Source: Cyprinodon diabolis
Taxonomy: Eukaryota; Chordata; Actinopteri; Cyprinodontiformes; Cyprinodontidae
Reading direction: 5' to 3'
DNA length: 64,000 nucleotides
NCBI GenBank assembly: GCA_030533445.1
Contig: CM060070.1
Location: 27,206,001 to 27,270,000 of the forward strand
Shown here in pieces: positions 46,080 through 58,157 of this stretch. Made by a program: the position numbers and the translations under genes. Within the stretch, counting starts at the first letter, position 1. Every line of letters starts with the position of its first letter. The notes under the pieces were generated by a model. That model was not told the DNA's origin, did no database searches, and was given only the letters and a program-made list of their open reading frames with translations.

Positions 46080-47220
46080 TAGAATTTATGTCATGGTTTT
46101 TCACAAAAATAATCACCTCCTAAATGTAGATAAAAGTAGGGAGCTGATTGGAGATTTTAGGAGAAACAGAAATAAGTCAAACACCATTAACACCAATGGA
46201 GAAGAAATGGAAGAGGTGGTGGAGTTCAACTGCCTTAAACTGATCCTGAATACTTCAGATTGTAGCCCCTACCTTCTATCTCTTCAGCCTTTGCTGTGTC
46301 AACAGTAAGAACACTATGCAAGGGTAGGAAAGGAGCTTTGAAATGGTGTGCTGAATCCAGATAGCCTTCATCTTTAGGGACAACTTTACTTTCTTGGTTA
46401 GTACATCCACTGGCTCTAAATTACCTGCGAATTGTCTTCCCACTGACGGCAAACTGCTTGCTTTTGTCCAATGCTACACAAGTAGGCATTTTTACTGCTC
46501 ATCTCCGTGGGAGTTGGGAGTACCGACATGGCTTCACTTTTTTCGGGTTATCAGCAATCCAGTGAATAAATTGGTATCAGTGATACAGCCTGTCACGCAA
46601 AGGATGGTGAGTAACTGTATAGCTCATGTTTCGCGGATGGAAACGGCTGGAGATCCCTATGCTAAACTAACTATAATGTAATATAGGAAGCATCCTGCTT
46701 CCTCTCCCTACCGCCTTTCTTACTGCCAGCACTATTTGGACAGCACTTATCTCAAACTCAGATGCATTTTCACTTTGGCTTTAGTGTCCTTACCAATTTT
46801 TCAGGAGTATCCTTACCTGGACAACTGAGTGGACTGAAGACAGAGAGGCAGCCCTTCAAGAAGGGGCAGAGCAGACTGTACTTTCTAAAGCTTAGATCCT
46901 TCAGTGTTTGCTGCTAAATACTTCAAGGCTGTTCTAGAAAGAGTGAGATCTCTTCTGCCATCATCTGTTGAAGCACCATCAGAGCAGATGAGTTAAGGTC
47001 AACAATCTAACCAGAGATTAAGACTCTGCTCTGGAAACTCTTCCAGAACCTCTGCAGATGATTTAAAAAAGGATTTTTTCATAAAATGAAACCCTGAGCA
47101 TCCTCGTCATTAGTGTCAAACAACAGTGACTTCAATGTGAGGTTTCTCCAGAACTGCTGTAAAACAGACATTAGAGGAGATGCTTTTTCCTACATCCCTT
47201 AACATCTACAATTGAAGAAA
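46080..47220 (+). pseudogene. LINE reverse transcriptase remnant (L2/Rex-like), interrupted
   Basis: 46104-46235 reads NNHLLNVDKSRELIGDFRRN and then EEMEEVVEFNCLKLIL, a conserved stretch downstream of the RT active site in L2/CR1/Rex LINEs. After about 500 bases of unrelated sequence the LINE resumes near 46855 (GQSRLYFLK, then LRSFSVCC) and runs on in decayed form. It is dead, with stops and frame changes. Confidence 0.7.
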
Positions 47221-50200
47221 CACCTTGAAGAGTTGCTGCAACAAACAGCAATTTCCTTTTGGAATTAATAGTGTTTTTGAATAGGAATACATTTCTACAT
47301 GTATATTGATTTTAACAGTGGATTTGAGCAGCATTGAATTTCTGAGAGTTTCATAGAAACCTCAGACAAGATACTAAAACATTTGCAGACATTACTAGTT
47401 CTTTCAAAAACCAAAATATGTTTTGTGCCTATTAGCATTTTGCATGTTTTTTTTCTCTGCCTCCATGGGTCTCTATTTCATGGTGTTTTTTGTCAGAGAA
47501 CATTTTTTCTGACATACCTTAATTTCTACACAAACTGTAAGTGCAGTAAATATCAAGCCACTTTTTTTAAATCTGGTTTTAGAGTCAGATGACCCCGAAA
47601 TGCTGCTAAGAAAGAAATGTTCTTTGGGATAAACTGCTCAAGCAACCTTTTCATTAAGTCAGAGGAGAGAGCTTGTAATAACAGCTACCGCAGTTTTTCT
47701 TCAAAACACACAGATAAACTCCTCCTATTGAAGCTCTTTAAAGTACATGATGTCTGCTGTATTAACTTTGTCCACCTTTTAGGATTTTCTTTTTTTCCTA
47801 CTTGCTTATCAAGCTCTTTTCTTTCCATTCTTTCAGCACAGCCCCTCTAGGGGGCAGCAGAAGCCTGTGCCTGGATCAACCAGCTCTCTGTCCATATTCT
47901 CTGCACAAAGTGGAGAAAATTTGCATCTACAAAAAACACAATTTGAGAGTGGAAAAAACTTTATTATGAATGTTATGATTCAGATTGATCTTTTAGAAAG
48001 AAACAAACTGCTCTTTTATCTAAACTTCCAACAATGCACCCTGAAGAAGTTTACCTTCAGTTTTCTAGATAATAGAGAATAAACAGAGCTTTATGAAGAA
48101 CCCGTTATCACTGCTGCCTAATATGCCAGACTCTGATAGCATCCTTATCTGACATTATATCACATGATAACAGTTATAAAGCTAAGATCTACAGTATTTC
48201 TGAGCTGTCCTATTGCTGCCTTCCTAAAGTTGGCCCATAATCTATCAGCTGAAAATGAAAACCATTCATCTGCTAAATGCGATAAAAGAGGTTATATCTG
48301 ACAAAACTATGGATCAGTAACCAAATTCTAGTGCTTCAGGCAGGTCATAAGTGCTCACAGCAGTGTGCTGTCCTTTCCTGGTTTATTTCATTCTCACCCA
48401 TCCTTCTATCCCTCCTCTTCTAACTCATTCCACCAGTCTCCCCTTGCAGGAATATACCATGTTTGCGCAAAGTCCATCAAATTTGCCTCCTGTGGCAGCA
48501 ACTCTGACCTTTTGCCCCGCGTGTGTCCATTCCAAATGCCAGTTCAGTGGAGCAGAGAAAGCGAGACACTCAAGCAGTCCTGGCATTTGCCAAACGGCGC
48601 CCCCCTCCTTTTTGATTTTGTTCTTATTTTACAGTAGTTGTTTTGTGTCAAGGTTCCATGCAGCGGATCCTTTTTTATTTATTTATTTTTTTTTATGTTG
48701 GGCACTTTCACACTGTGAACATGAGTCACACGTGTTACTATGTACTCATCCTCTCTGACTGGCAGGAAATCTACGAACCATCAGCAGTTAGAAGACAGCC
48801 GAGCTGAGGCGTCTGTGAGCTGCAGAGAGATGGAGAATGAGGGAGCTGCAACAGACTGGAGAGATGAAGAAAAGAGAGATTGGGGGGTTAATCCATATGT
48901 CAATCTATGAGATGTCTCCAAGGCAACAGAAGCTGTGGTGAAGGAGGGAACAGGTTGGCTGGCAGGGAAAAAGATGGATGACGCAATGAGAATGGGTGGG
49001 TAAAAATGTATGTTGCTCTTCTTTTTTCCTCCATTTCATTAGAATTGATTAGAACAAAGCATTAGGCCTTATGGAGATTAGGGATAACAGCAGAGGCATG
49101 GGCCAAAAGCCCACTCAGAGGAATGACAGGGGTCAGGGACTGGTACCCCTGTACTATCGACATAATAATAAACCAGTTTCTAATGATAAACCCTAACTGA
49201 CCGGTACTCTTGATGCAACATCAAAGGTCTGCAACCTGCAGTTCCAAACCTTAAAACACTCATTTACTTTGGGAGTCACTTTAGTTTAACAATGATTATT
49301 ACCCTGTTTTGGATTTCCTTTTTATTTCAGTCTTTTTATTCTGCGCTTTATCCGCTGGTAAATTTGATCTAATGCATGCGGGTATATGCTGGTCTGAGAG
49401 CGAAGGTCGGTTTGTGCTGATCAGATCAATTATGCTGAGACATCTGACTGATTTTTAATGGTCAAGGTGGTGTTAGCATCTTTCATTACAGGTTATTAGT
49501 TGTTTGGAGTAAACTGTCAAAAAAAAGGTCTGTATCTTGATCCACTCCAAAAAATAGATACCATGTCAGTATAACAGATCAGTTCTTCAGTTTCAGATTC
49601 ACTCTTGTATTTAATGCTGCTGTTTCGTCCGTTTGGCTCGCTCTCCTGCCCCCTTCTTTTTGTTTTCATTGGTTCTGTACAGCGGAACTGGTCACAGTGA
49701 CACCTCTGAGGATTATCCCTAATAATCTTTTTTTTTTTATAACATTTTTTGATACATTTGTAGACTTAGCCTATTTTATTCTTGGAAACTCCATAAAACA
49801 ACTGCTTTCATCAGGATACATATAAATATTTTTTTTCCTTTTGTTTTTTAGTTTCTCAGCTCTACTGCCAGATTTAGTTTTGATTTGCTCTCAAATTATA
49901 ATGTTTTGCACTCTGTTGAGGAAAAAAAAAAAATAGCACAAAATAGTTCATATTTATCCTAATTTATTATTTGTCAGCTATAAATTTTGTCCATATTCTT
50001 TCAGATAAAATCAAATGCCTTTTAATTAATATTTTACAATAAACAGCCTATTTTCTGTGCAAAGCATAAAAGATAAAAAAAAAAAAAAAAAACTACTACT
50101 ATTACAACAAAAACTCGTTGCAACATTTCTCAGTAAGACATTGCATGAGATATTGGGTATGTGCATACATTTACAGATAATTAAATTGCATGTAATGTAT

Positions 50201-51399
50201 GAATCTTATTGAGGTAGAGTAGCTTAGAGCAGTGGCAGAGATATATTAACATTTCCCATTATGTACTGTATTTGTTTACTACCTTTTAACCAAAATAATT
50301 GGAGGAAAAACCATAAAAAACATCTAAAAGGTCAGAAGTTTGACAATTTCTCAAACATGAGTATTGAACATGATCAGCGTTATCAGTGTAATTACCAGAG
50401 TAATTATCAGTAACTGCATTTCCATTACAAATGTGCTCAAAAATATGTTGATGTTCTCTAATTTGAAAATGCTAAGTTTTGCAACTGTGGTATTTCCATT
50501 AAATGACAAATACATTTAAAATTGCAGGTGAATATGTTTGTTCACATAATAACTCAGAAAACATGGAGGCGGTGATGTCAATACATGAGGTATAATCATA
50601 TTTCAGGCATGGCCCTAGTGGGCGCCATCATCCCCTAACTACATCCGGTCTTCTTCGTCTTTTTAAAAGGCAGTGAGGTCCAGCTGCAGATACCATGATG
50701 CATGTGATCCAGAAAAAACATTTTGCAAACTATAAATAATTTAGGTATGACCAAAAATCCACCTCATTGAAAATGTATTGAAAACTTTAGTTTTTTCTCA
50801 TATGCAGCATTTCCATTTAGCAGAATTATTTTCTTAATTACAATTTGATAGTTAATACCTTGTGTTACTGGCCCTTACTTTGTATCGGATTGATCTAAAA
50901 ATAAGCTGTATTACACATCTCTGGTATAAAGGCATGTATGATACTGGAGCACTTTTTTATACCCCAGATGCACAGTGCTAATCATCTGTTCTTTTGGAAG
51001 ACGTTGCAACAACAGACGAAGACATCCAGGTATTCCATTCATAGTTGTCCTTTAAGGTAACGTTAATAAACATTTGGCACTGAGAAAGTAAAAGGGTAAC
51101 GCTTTCCAACATTATTTAGAAATTAGAAGTAATCTTTTAATTTTTAAGGGCCTGAAACAGGACAGATTTTGTACGAATAAATATCAGACACTGCAGAAAA
51201 ACAAGGCGCCTTTTATAGCGACCCTTCCAACCTATTAGCCCCTAGGAGCCCTAGACCTTTAGCTTCCAGGTTTAGCTCAAAGCAACTGGCAACAGTGCCC
51301 AGTCGCAAATTCAGGATTCTCCGTACAGTGTTTCAAAAATCTGATACCAGATCAGTTAGGACCAGTGGATTAAAAAGTGATGGAGTTACTTGTAAAGAC
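47221..51399. other. Intergenic, no gene seen
   Basis: Mostly AT-rich. 48430-48610 is less AT-rich and contains GGCGCC-type sequence. 50400-50850 has CATTTCCATTA motifs resembling ends of fish DNA-transposon relics. No coding exon could be supported. Confidence 0.45.
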
Positions 51400-52150
51400 A
51401 AAACCACATTTTGTCATAAAACAGGGACAGGTGGATCCAGTAATCAAGGTGAGAGTCAGTGGGAAAGTTCAAAACATTTATTAATATAAAACATAAACAA
51501 ACTGAATCTAAAGTGGAGCTGCTAGGATCAGTGACTCTCAGATGCTGCAGGAGGGGGGCAGGGCACCGCCCAATCTCTGACACTCTGGTGGGAGAAACAC
51601 AGGTAAGTGACCACGATCATCTGACAGAAGATGATGATCTCAGTGAGTCACTTACCTGGTTCAACAGTCTCCCAGGGAGGTTCAGAGTCCAGAAGCGCAC
51701 AGGAGCAGACAGGATCAGGTGCAGATGAGCAGGCTCAGTGGTAGAGGGTAGCAGAGACAGGACATGGAACCAGAAATTAAGCAGGACCTTTAAACTGGTC
51801 TCCACCTTGGAGCCAGGCTTACTGGAATAAAAACTGATCCTGCCTGCGTATAGAGCCAAAAATCCAGAGGACTCAGCAGGGGAGACACAGTGGATGAGCA
51901 GGAGACGAGACAGACACAAAACCCTCTTTCCACTGGCAGCCAGGATCCAGGACATGAACCTTAGAATAAACAGAATTGAACAGACTGAACAGAAAAACAT
52001 CTAATGATCTGGCCATGATAGCTGAAACTGAGCCCAATATAAGGGCAACTGGCAGGTGGATGAGGTGAATGATAATTAGGAGCTGGAAAGAGTTAAGCTG
52101 GTGAACGGCATGAGTAATTAAGGCCACCTATCACAGCAGATCATGACACA
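51400..52150 (-). repeat. Repeat, possibly a solo LTR or other non-autonomous element
   Basis: On the - strand it would begin TGTCATGATCTGCTG (from 52149) and has an AATAAA-like stretch toward its far end (around 51483-51490). Its base composition differs from the flanks, with fewer A/T. The other boundary and any target duplication were not found, so the class is open. Confidence 0.4.
51600..51658. repeat. Palindrome with splice-donor-like arms
   Basis: CAGGTAAGTGAC (51600-51611) and its exact reverse complement GTCACTTACCTG (51647-51658) enclose partly paired GATCATC / GATGAT. Both strands therefore present CAG|GTAAGT. Confidence 0.85.
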
Positions 52151-52420
52151 TTTACCTCCACTACATTAAATCCTACATCAGAGAACCAAAAATATATCTG
52201 ATCAGATTAGTTTCATATCTGTTTCATTGCCTAACAGCAACTTTCAGCTTAGTTTTTGTGTTTAAGAGCTCAGATTCCCGTAAAGAGCTCTAGGTCACAT
52301 GACCCATTCAATGACGATGGGCAGGTTCATCAGGAGGTCAGTGATAGACACCAAGTGCTGTACATCCACCTGAAAAATCAGTTATTATATCTCTTATCAG
52401 GCAAATACTTTGGTAAAAAT

Positions 52421-52916
52421 TTAAAGCTACAGTGTGTAATTTTCAGCGACATCTAACGTCCAGACTGCAGACCGCAGCAACATGAACATCTCCCCCCCAC
52501 CGCTTCTCCCCCCCAACAGTACGGCGAGCGTTACGGGACAAAATGTCTTCCATGACGTCCGCATCACCTACCTTCTCAAGTGATGAGGTTTGTTTACATA
52601 GATAATTTTAATACTGCCATCTATTGTTCAGTACCGTCTCAGTTCATCTCTCTCAACTTGCCGTAGTTACTTTCGAGCGTAATGGGCGATCTCGCAATCG
52701 CTAGTTTGTTGGTTCGGCGCTGCCGTAGCGCAAAGATGTCTGCCTCCATGGCTGCGAGACCCGCTCCTATGTAATTAGAAATAACGAATTCTAAGGCAAC
52801 GCAAATATTAAGGTTAAGAGGCTGAGCTCGTAGATGATGATAAATAACATAGTTATGTATAATATATTACATTTCTGACTGTATATCCCTGTAATTATTA
52901 CACACTGTAGCTTTAA
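52421..52916. mobile_element. MITE with perfect 20-bp inverted ends and TTAA termini
   Basis: TTAAAGCTACAGTGTGTAAT at 52421-52440 is inverted exactly at 52897-52916. The outermost TTAA on each side may be a target duplication of piggyBac type or part of the repeat. The interior is about 450 bases and non-coding. Confidence 0.8.
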
Positions 52917-54384
52917 GGAGTGTTCATATAAACCATTCGTTAAAATGTGTTAAGTTTTAAGTTATATAAAGACATGTAGGGACAGCCACTGAAAACCGAA
53001 CATTTACAGGATCTCTTCCTAATTAAGAATTATGCCTCAACTACTGCTTCCCTTCTTTCGTGGGAACTGGATCCGACATCAGAGAGACTAATAATCCCAG
53101 ATATTCTTCCTCCAGGTGATTTCCTTTCCCTTTTTAAACCGTGATTTCCCTACTCTTCCAGTGAAAGAGTAGCTGTATTGATTTGGTCTGTGTTAGTCGG
53201 AGAGGAAGCATATATTTCTGGGTTCGGCTTTCTAATAGCTCATGTGGTCTCCTTGTTCTCTGATGGACAGAGATGTTGGGGGCCGGACCCTTTTAATGGC
53301 TGAGGAGCAAGCACATTAACCTTTTCTTTGAAGATCCACTGAGGCCTCTGTATCAATCTCATTATTTTGTTGGGGAGACTGTTTAAAGTCAGAGTTCTGC
53401 AAGGAAAAAAAAAAACTAGTGCTCACAAGTCCCCTTAGGAATATGCCTTTACTCTTAATTAAACTGTTAAAATGAATTCCCCTTGGTTTCAAGCCAGTTT
53501 CAATATAACACATTCTAATTAATATTTACCCTGTCAGATGACCTGGTAGAGTTGTAATATATGTGCCTTCCTTGTTTTATAATTCTGATTTAGAATATAA
53601 GCTGATTTTCATTAAAATCTTGTTTTCTTTACTAAAAGTGAAGCAGGTCGGTCTCCAGCCTCTCTATTTAGGACAGCAGCAGTTGGTTCAGATGTTCTTC
53701 AATTATCCATCTATAAATCAATTTTTTTCACAGCCTGTCTCATTAGGAAGGAATCAGTGTAAGGTGTGCCAGGCTCATAGGAACTGATGTCGCTCTCATG
53801 ACTGCAGGCCACAAGATCTCTCTCAAACACATGAAGATGATAACAATTGTAAACCAGACACTGCAGAATTCAACATATTTCTTAAACATTTACATATGTG
53901 GTAACAATTTGATCATATCCTTGTTTATTTATTTGCCGTATGTTACCCGCACAGTGTAAAGCACAATATCGGAAAATACATAAACATGGCTTTCAAAATG
54001 GTTTACGAAATAAGTTAAATCAAATGTCAGAATTGACTGGAGAATAGTTAAGTTGTTTGTAAAATAGTCTCAGTATAAATCCAGTAGTTCTGTGATTGCT
54101 TCAGATTTTTTCTGGAATGGACAGGGTGTTTAGCACCATGCAGCAAACAAGACAGGCTGGGTGGGTAGAGCAATTATCGGTAGGTGTCAAGATCTACAGT
54201 TCAGTATGGAGAGCCCATGCCTCCTCTGTGTTTTTATGGATAAAGGATAAGGGGAAACAGTGAATGTATTAAAAATACTTGGGTCAGGCAAGACCAAAGC
54301 TTATTATTTATACCTGCAAATTGTAATTTGTAAAGGAACTCAAATACTGGATTTCAACATGAAGAATTCCTACACTTGATTATA

Positions 54385-54425
54385 CATAGTGGTGGCAGCA
54401 TCATGCTGTGGATAAAAAAAAAAAC
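54385..54425 (+). repeat. Probable Tc1/mariner transposase scrap
   Basis: GGTGGCAGCATCATGCTGTG reads GGSIMLW, a conserved Tc1 transposase peptide. Only this short stretch is convincing. Confidence 0.4.
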
Positions 54426-55010
54426 CTTTTCACAGAGAAGTTACATTCAAATTGACCATCTTAATCTCCTTTGCAAATAGCAATGAGCTAAAAGTGAATT
54501 GTTCCTGTTGAGACGTGACTCTAAGGAATTGTGAATGTTACAGCAACTAAAATCAATCAGCAAACTGCTAAAGGTTATATTATTTGTAAAAAAAATAAAT
54601 AAATCAAAGAACCGTTTAACTTTCCATCAGCTTTGAATCTCTCATTTGTGCTTGACTATCATATAATCTGGATTAAATAATAAAACCTGTTGCTTTTATT
54701 CATGTGTTCTCAAACTCAGGTGGATGTAATAACTTAAACATTTGAGATTCAGCACCGACTTAACCAGAAACTTAATAAATTAATGTTTTAATTAGTTGAA
54801 ATTCCCTTTGTGGAGTTTTGTCTTTCATAAAGTTTGAAGCTGCAAACACAGCGGATCCAGTGTTCTGTTATAAAGCTGCTGCACCACTCAGTCCACAGGA
54901 GCCGCGACACTTAAGCTCCAAACCAGGCAAACTGGACAAATAAAGTGCTTTTTGTTCTGCAGATCAATGAAGTCGTGGGGGCCATCCTTTTTTTAGAAAA
55001 ATGTAGGTTT

Positions 55011-55038
55011 GTTGCCATAGCGAAGTTACCTGGGAAAC
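55011..55038 (+). promoter_or_regulatory. Two adjacent X-box (RFX)-like sites
   Basis: GTTGCCATAGCGA at 55011-55023 and GTTACCTGGGAAAC at 55025-55038 both resemble the RFX half-site pair GTTNCC...GGNAAC. They lie about 400 bases upstream of the predicted c2cd4c first exon. Binding is inferred. Confidence 0.4.
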
Positions 55039-55411
55039 GATCAGCTGGGTTAAACCCAAAGACTGAGACATGGAAGGAGACAAAACACGGGGAACGTGGA
55101 GCACTTATTTTTCTGCTGTTTATTTTTATCCAACACCAAGCTGTTCTCAATTTAATTTGTTGAGGCACAAAAGCTGCAGCCTCCTTTTTATTGATTACTT
55201 TAGATATGGAGATGCTTGCATACCGTGGCTTCTCTAAGAATCAATTATATATAAATATATCCAAGAAAGACGCAACACCAACACAATTGGGAACATTTCC
55301 CCCCAAAAAGTGTTAAAATGCATTAAAAAAAAGATTAATTCCACTTGTGTAAGTTAAGTGTGTTTGTCACTGGTTCTACTGGGAGGACACAGACAGCCAC
55401 AGGTGGATCTT

Positions 55412-55592
55412 ATTGGTCAATCCCAGCTTCTGGGGCTTTCATAAAACGCGCAACAGGAGCAACAGGAGCGGAGAGGGAGAGTCAGGGTGCAGAGCAGCCG
55501 CGCCGCGGAGCGCACATCACGGTCCAGAGAAAACACCTGTTACCGCAGGACTGCGCGCAAAAAGCAGGACGGAGACGCTCTTCAATAAACCT
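55412..55592 (+). promoter_or_regulatory. c2cd4c: c2cd4c promoter and predicted non-coding exon 1
   Basis: An inverted CCAAT box (ATTGG, 55412-55416) and a TATA-like CATAAAA (55440-55446) precede a GC-rich, CpG-containing stretch that ends in a good donor, AAACCT|GTGAGT, at 55592. The matching acceptor is TTAATTACAG before 58109, 49 bases upstream of the coding ATG. Exon 1 would start near 55470 and contain no coding sequence. Confidence 0.6.
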
Positions 55593-58108
55593 GTGAGTAA
55601 CACGCTCCTGTAGAAGACTGATCTATACTCAGTTTAAGGTCAGGGAAACATTAGAGATGGAAGAGGAAGCTTTGCGCACCTGTTGAGCTGCGTTTTCCTT
55701 TCCAACTTTTTCCAATGAAAAACATTTAAATACAGTAGAAAGAGAACAAGTAGATAATTTTGATCTTCTAGCCAATAAAAGCTACATTTTTTCCTTTGTT
55801 AGAATTAAAGTGCATGTATTGCTATTGTGTTGTTATACTAAATAGTCCCTCTAAAGAGAAATCCAGGCATCTGTTGGATCCAACAGATTCCTAATTATCT
55901 TTTTTTTTATGTGGGAAATACTTTTTTAAAATGCACATTTAATAGCCTATAAATTTTTGTAGTGTAGAGGCAGACTGTTTTTTTTCCTTTTCTTGTGCTG
56001 ATCTGAGGCTAATATATCATATTTACTCATTTTTAATGAATGATGTAATTTAATCCATACAGCTTAGTAATAAGTCGTTTATAACTGTTTCTAATGGCCA
56101 GGGTTTGCATGGCCTGTTGTTAATGTGATATGTAATGACATGTAAATGTAAAAAGCAGTTTGCTTTATAAGACATATTTGTCGACTGTGGCCATTTGTTT
56201 GAGTTTAAACAAGATTGCATCTATTCAAACTGCATTACTGTTTTGCTTATCCCTTTAAACACATGTTCCTGGGCATTGAAACAACAGTAATGATACAATT
56301 TCTGACATTTTTTTTTAAAATAAACATTTAGATACTGTTTACGTTTTTTTCTACAAAAATATTACCCTAAAAGAAATACTATTCTCCTTTAATGGCACAT
56401 AGATAAATAAATGAAATCAACCAAAGGAAAAGAATGATCATGTATTTTATTTTTAAATTCTGGAGAAAGGTAGCCCTACTTAGCAGAAATAACTTTAATT
56501 AGTACATCTTCCAACCTCCACGAGTCTCTAACATCAGTCTGAAGAACGTTGACTTTCGAGCAAAATATGTGAAAGGTTTGGAAGACAAGCTTTTGTCTCA
56601 TAATGACATTTAAGACAGTTTGTTTTAGGATGAACTGGCTTGAATGGCCAAAAACATCTTGGCAGTTATTTTGAATCTGCTCCTGTTTTAATATTTTTCT
56701 ATTCTGATTCTAATCTTGAGAACCTCTTTAAACATTTCACCAGACATCTAAGCAGATAGAATCTTTTCTCTAGAGCCTGCAGATAACTGCTTTGATTTCA
56801 CTCTCTCCCTTTAACTTGGCAGACTAAATGCCTGAGGTTTAAACAGGGCAAACCTCCTTCGGTAATGAGGAGGAATGAGTCTCTCATCATGTGGACCTGA
56901 TGTGATCGCCCTCAGTGGGATATTAGCCGTTCTAACATGGGATAGATGCCAGAGTGTCCTGATTTAATAACTACGTCAACTTTGAAACTACTGTTCTTCA
57001 GTTTTAATTGTTTTATATCTATTAGTTGGTGTTAGGATTGTCATAGATAATATTAAATATCAATTTGTCAAAATATGTTAGACTTTTAAGACTTACAAGG
57101 ATTTCATATGAAACAATACTACTGTTTGTATTTATCATATATAAAAATGTATTTTGATTATTTTAATAAAATATTGAAATCGTAAAATCCATTTAAAGAG
57201 CAGTAAAAAAAGAGCATTACAGAAAGGTCAGCCTAAGGAAAATTGTGTTCATATTCTGTGAAGAATCTGAACAATGAATAATTTATCAACGCTACTTTTG
57301 ACCCGAATAGCTACATATTAAGTTTGATGTGGCTTGAAGACAATTGCTTAAAACCAAGTTTGCTTTAACTAAGACCTGCATCTTATTTCCTGTGTTGAGT
57401 TTGGTGTCTTCTATATATTTTATGACAATACCACATAGATTTTCTTCTTGGTTTGGGTCTGGAATCCCTGCAGGATGGTTAATGGCACTGATTTAATGGT
57501 TATCAAAGCAGGTGCTGAAGGATGAAGAGCCATGCTTTGATCTGAATTTGTACCTCTATCTCATGAATTTTCTTTGGTTTGATTTTCTAAACTATTGTTT
57601 TTATGAAGCGAATATAAATTTCTCTACATTTTTTCTTCCACTTAACTTTCCATTAATATTCTTGACTACAGCCGCCTGAGAACAAACAGCTTTATTGGCA
57701 ATTATCTTTTCTTTTAGACCCTCATTTTAGAGCATGTCAGTTACTGTCTGCTGGACTTCTTTCAATTCAACAATCAAGGCAGTTTCTGTGCAGATCAATA
57801 CATGGCTATAACCCAGCAGATTCTGATTAAAATTATGTTCAGATCTTTCATATAAAGGTATCTCTAATCTAATCATCTGTAACCAAGAATATTTGAAAAG
57901 GAAAATACTATGTGTGTGTTACCTATTTAATATTATATTTATTTTAAGATTAGAACAAAAATCATATGTTAAATTATAAACAGATAATTGATCTGAAATT
58001 TTGGAGTTTAAAAGCAGTTTTTGTTTCAGTACGTTAGCATGCAAGTGCTTTTCTCCCCCGTCTCTCTGTTTAAACCTCTCCACATTTAATTTGTGTTATT
58101 AATTACAG
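55593..58108. other. c2cd4c 5' intron
   Basis: 2.5 kb of AT-rich DNA between the predicted non-coding exon and the coding exon. No element recognised. Confidence 0.5.
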
Positions 58109-58157
58109 AGGTTCCTGAGTGAGACCTGCTCTCCTCCTCCCACTGTCTGGTGGGAAA

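Noticed and set aside
54945..55163. 72-residue frame after a CTGCAG acceptor-like site
   Set aside because: No family signature; the sequence overlaps the RFX-like sites and looks regulatory rather than coding.
58119..58157. Upstream start for c2cd4c
   Set aside because: The extension opens on GTG and its residues (RPALLLPLSGGK) do not match the family; the ATG at 58158 starts the conserved block.
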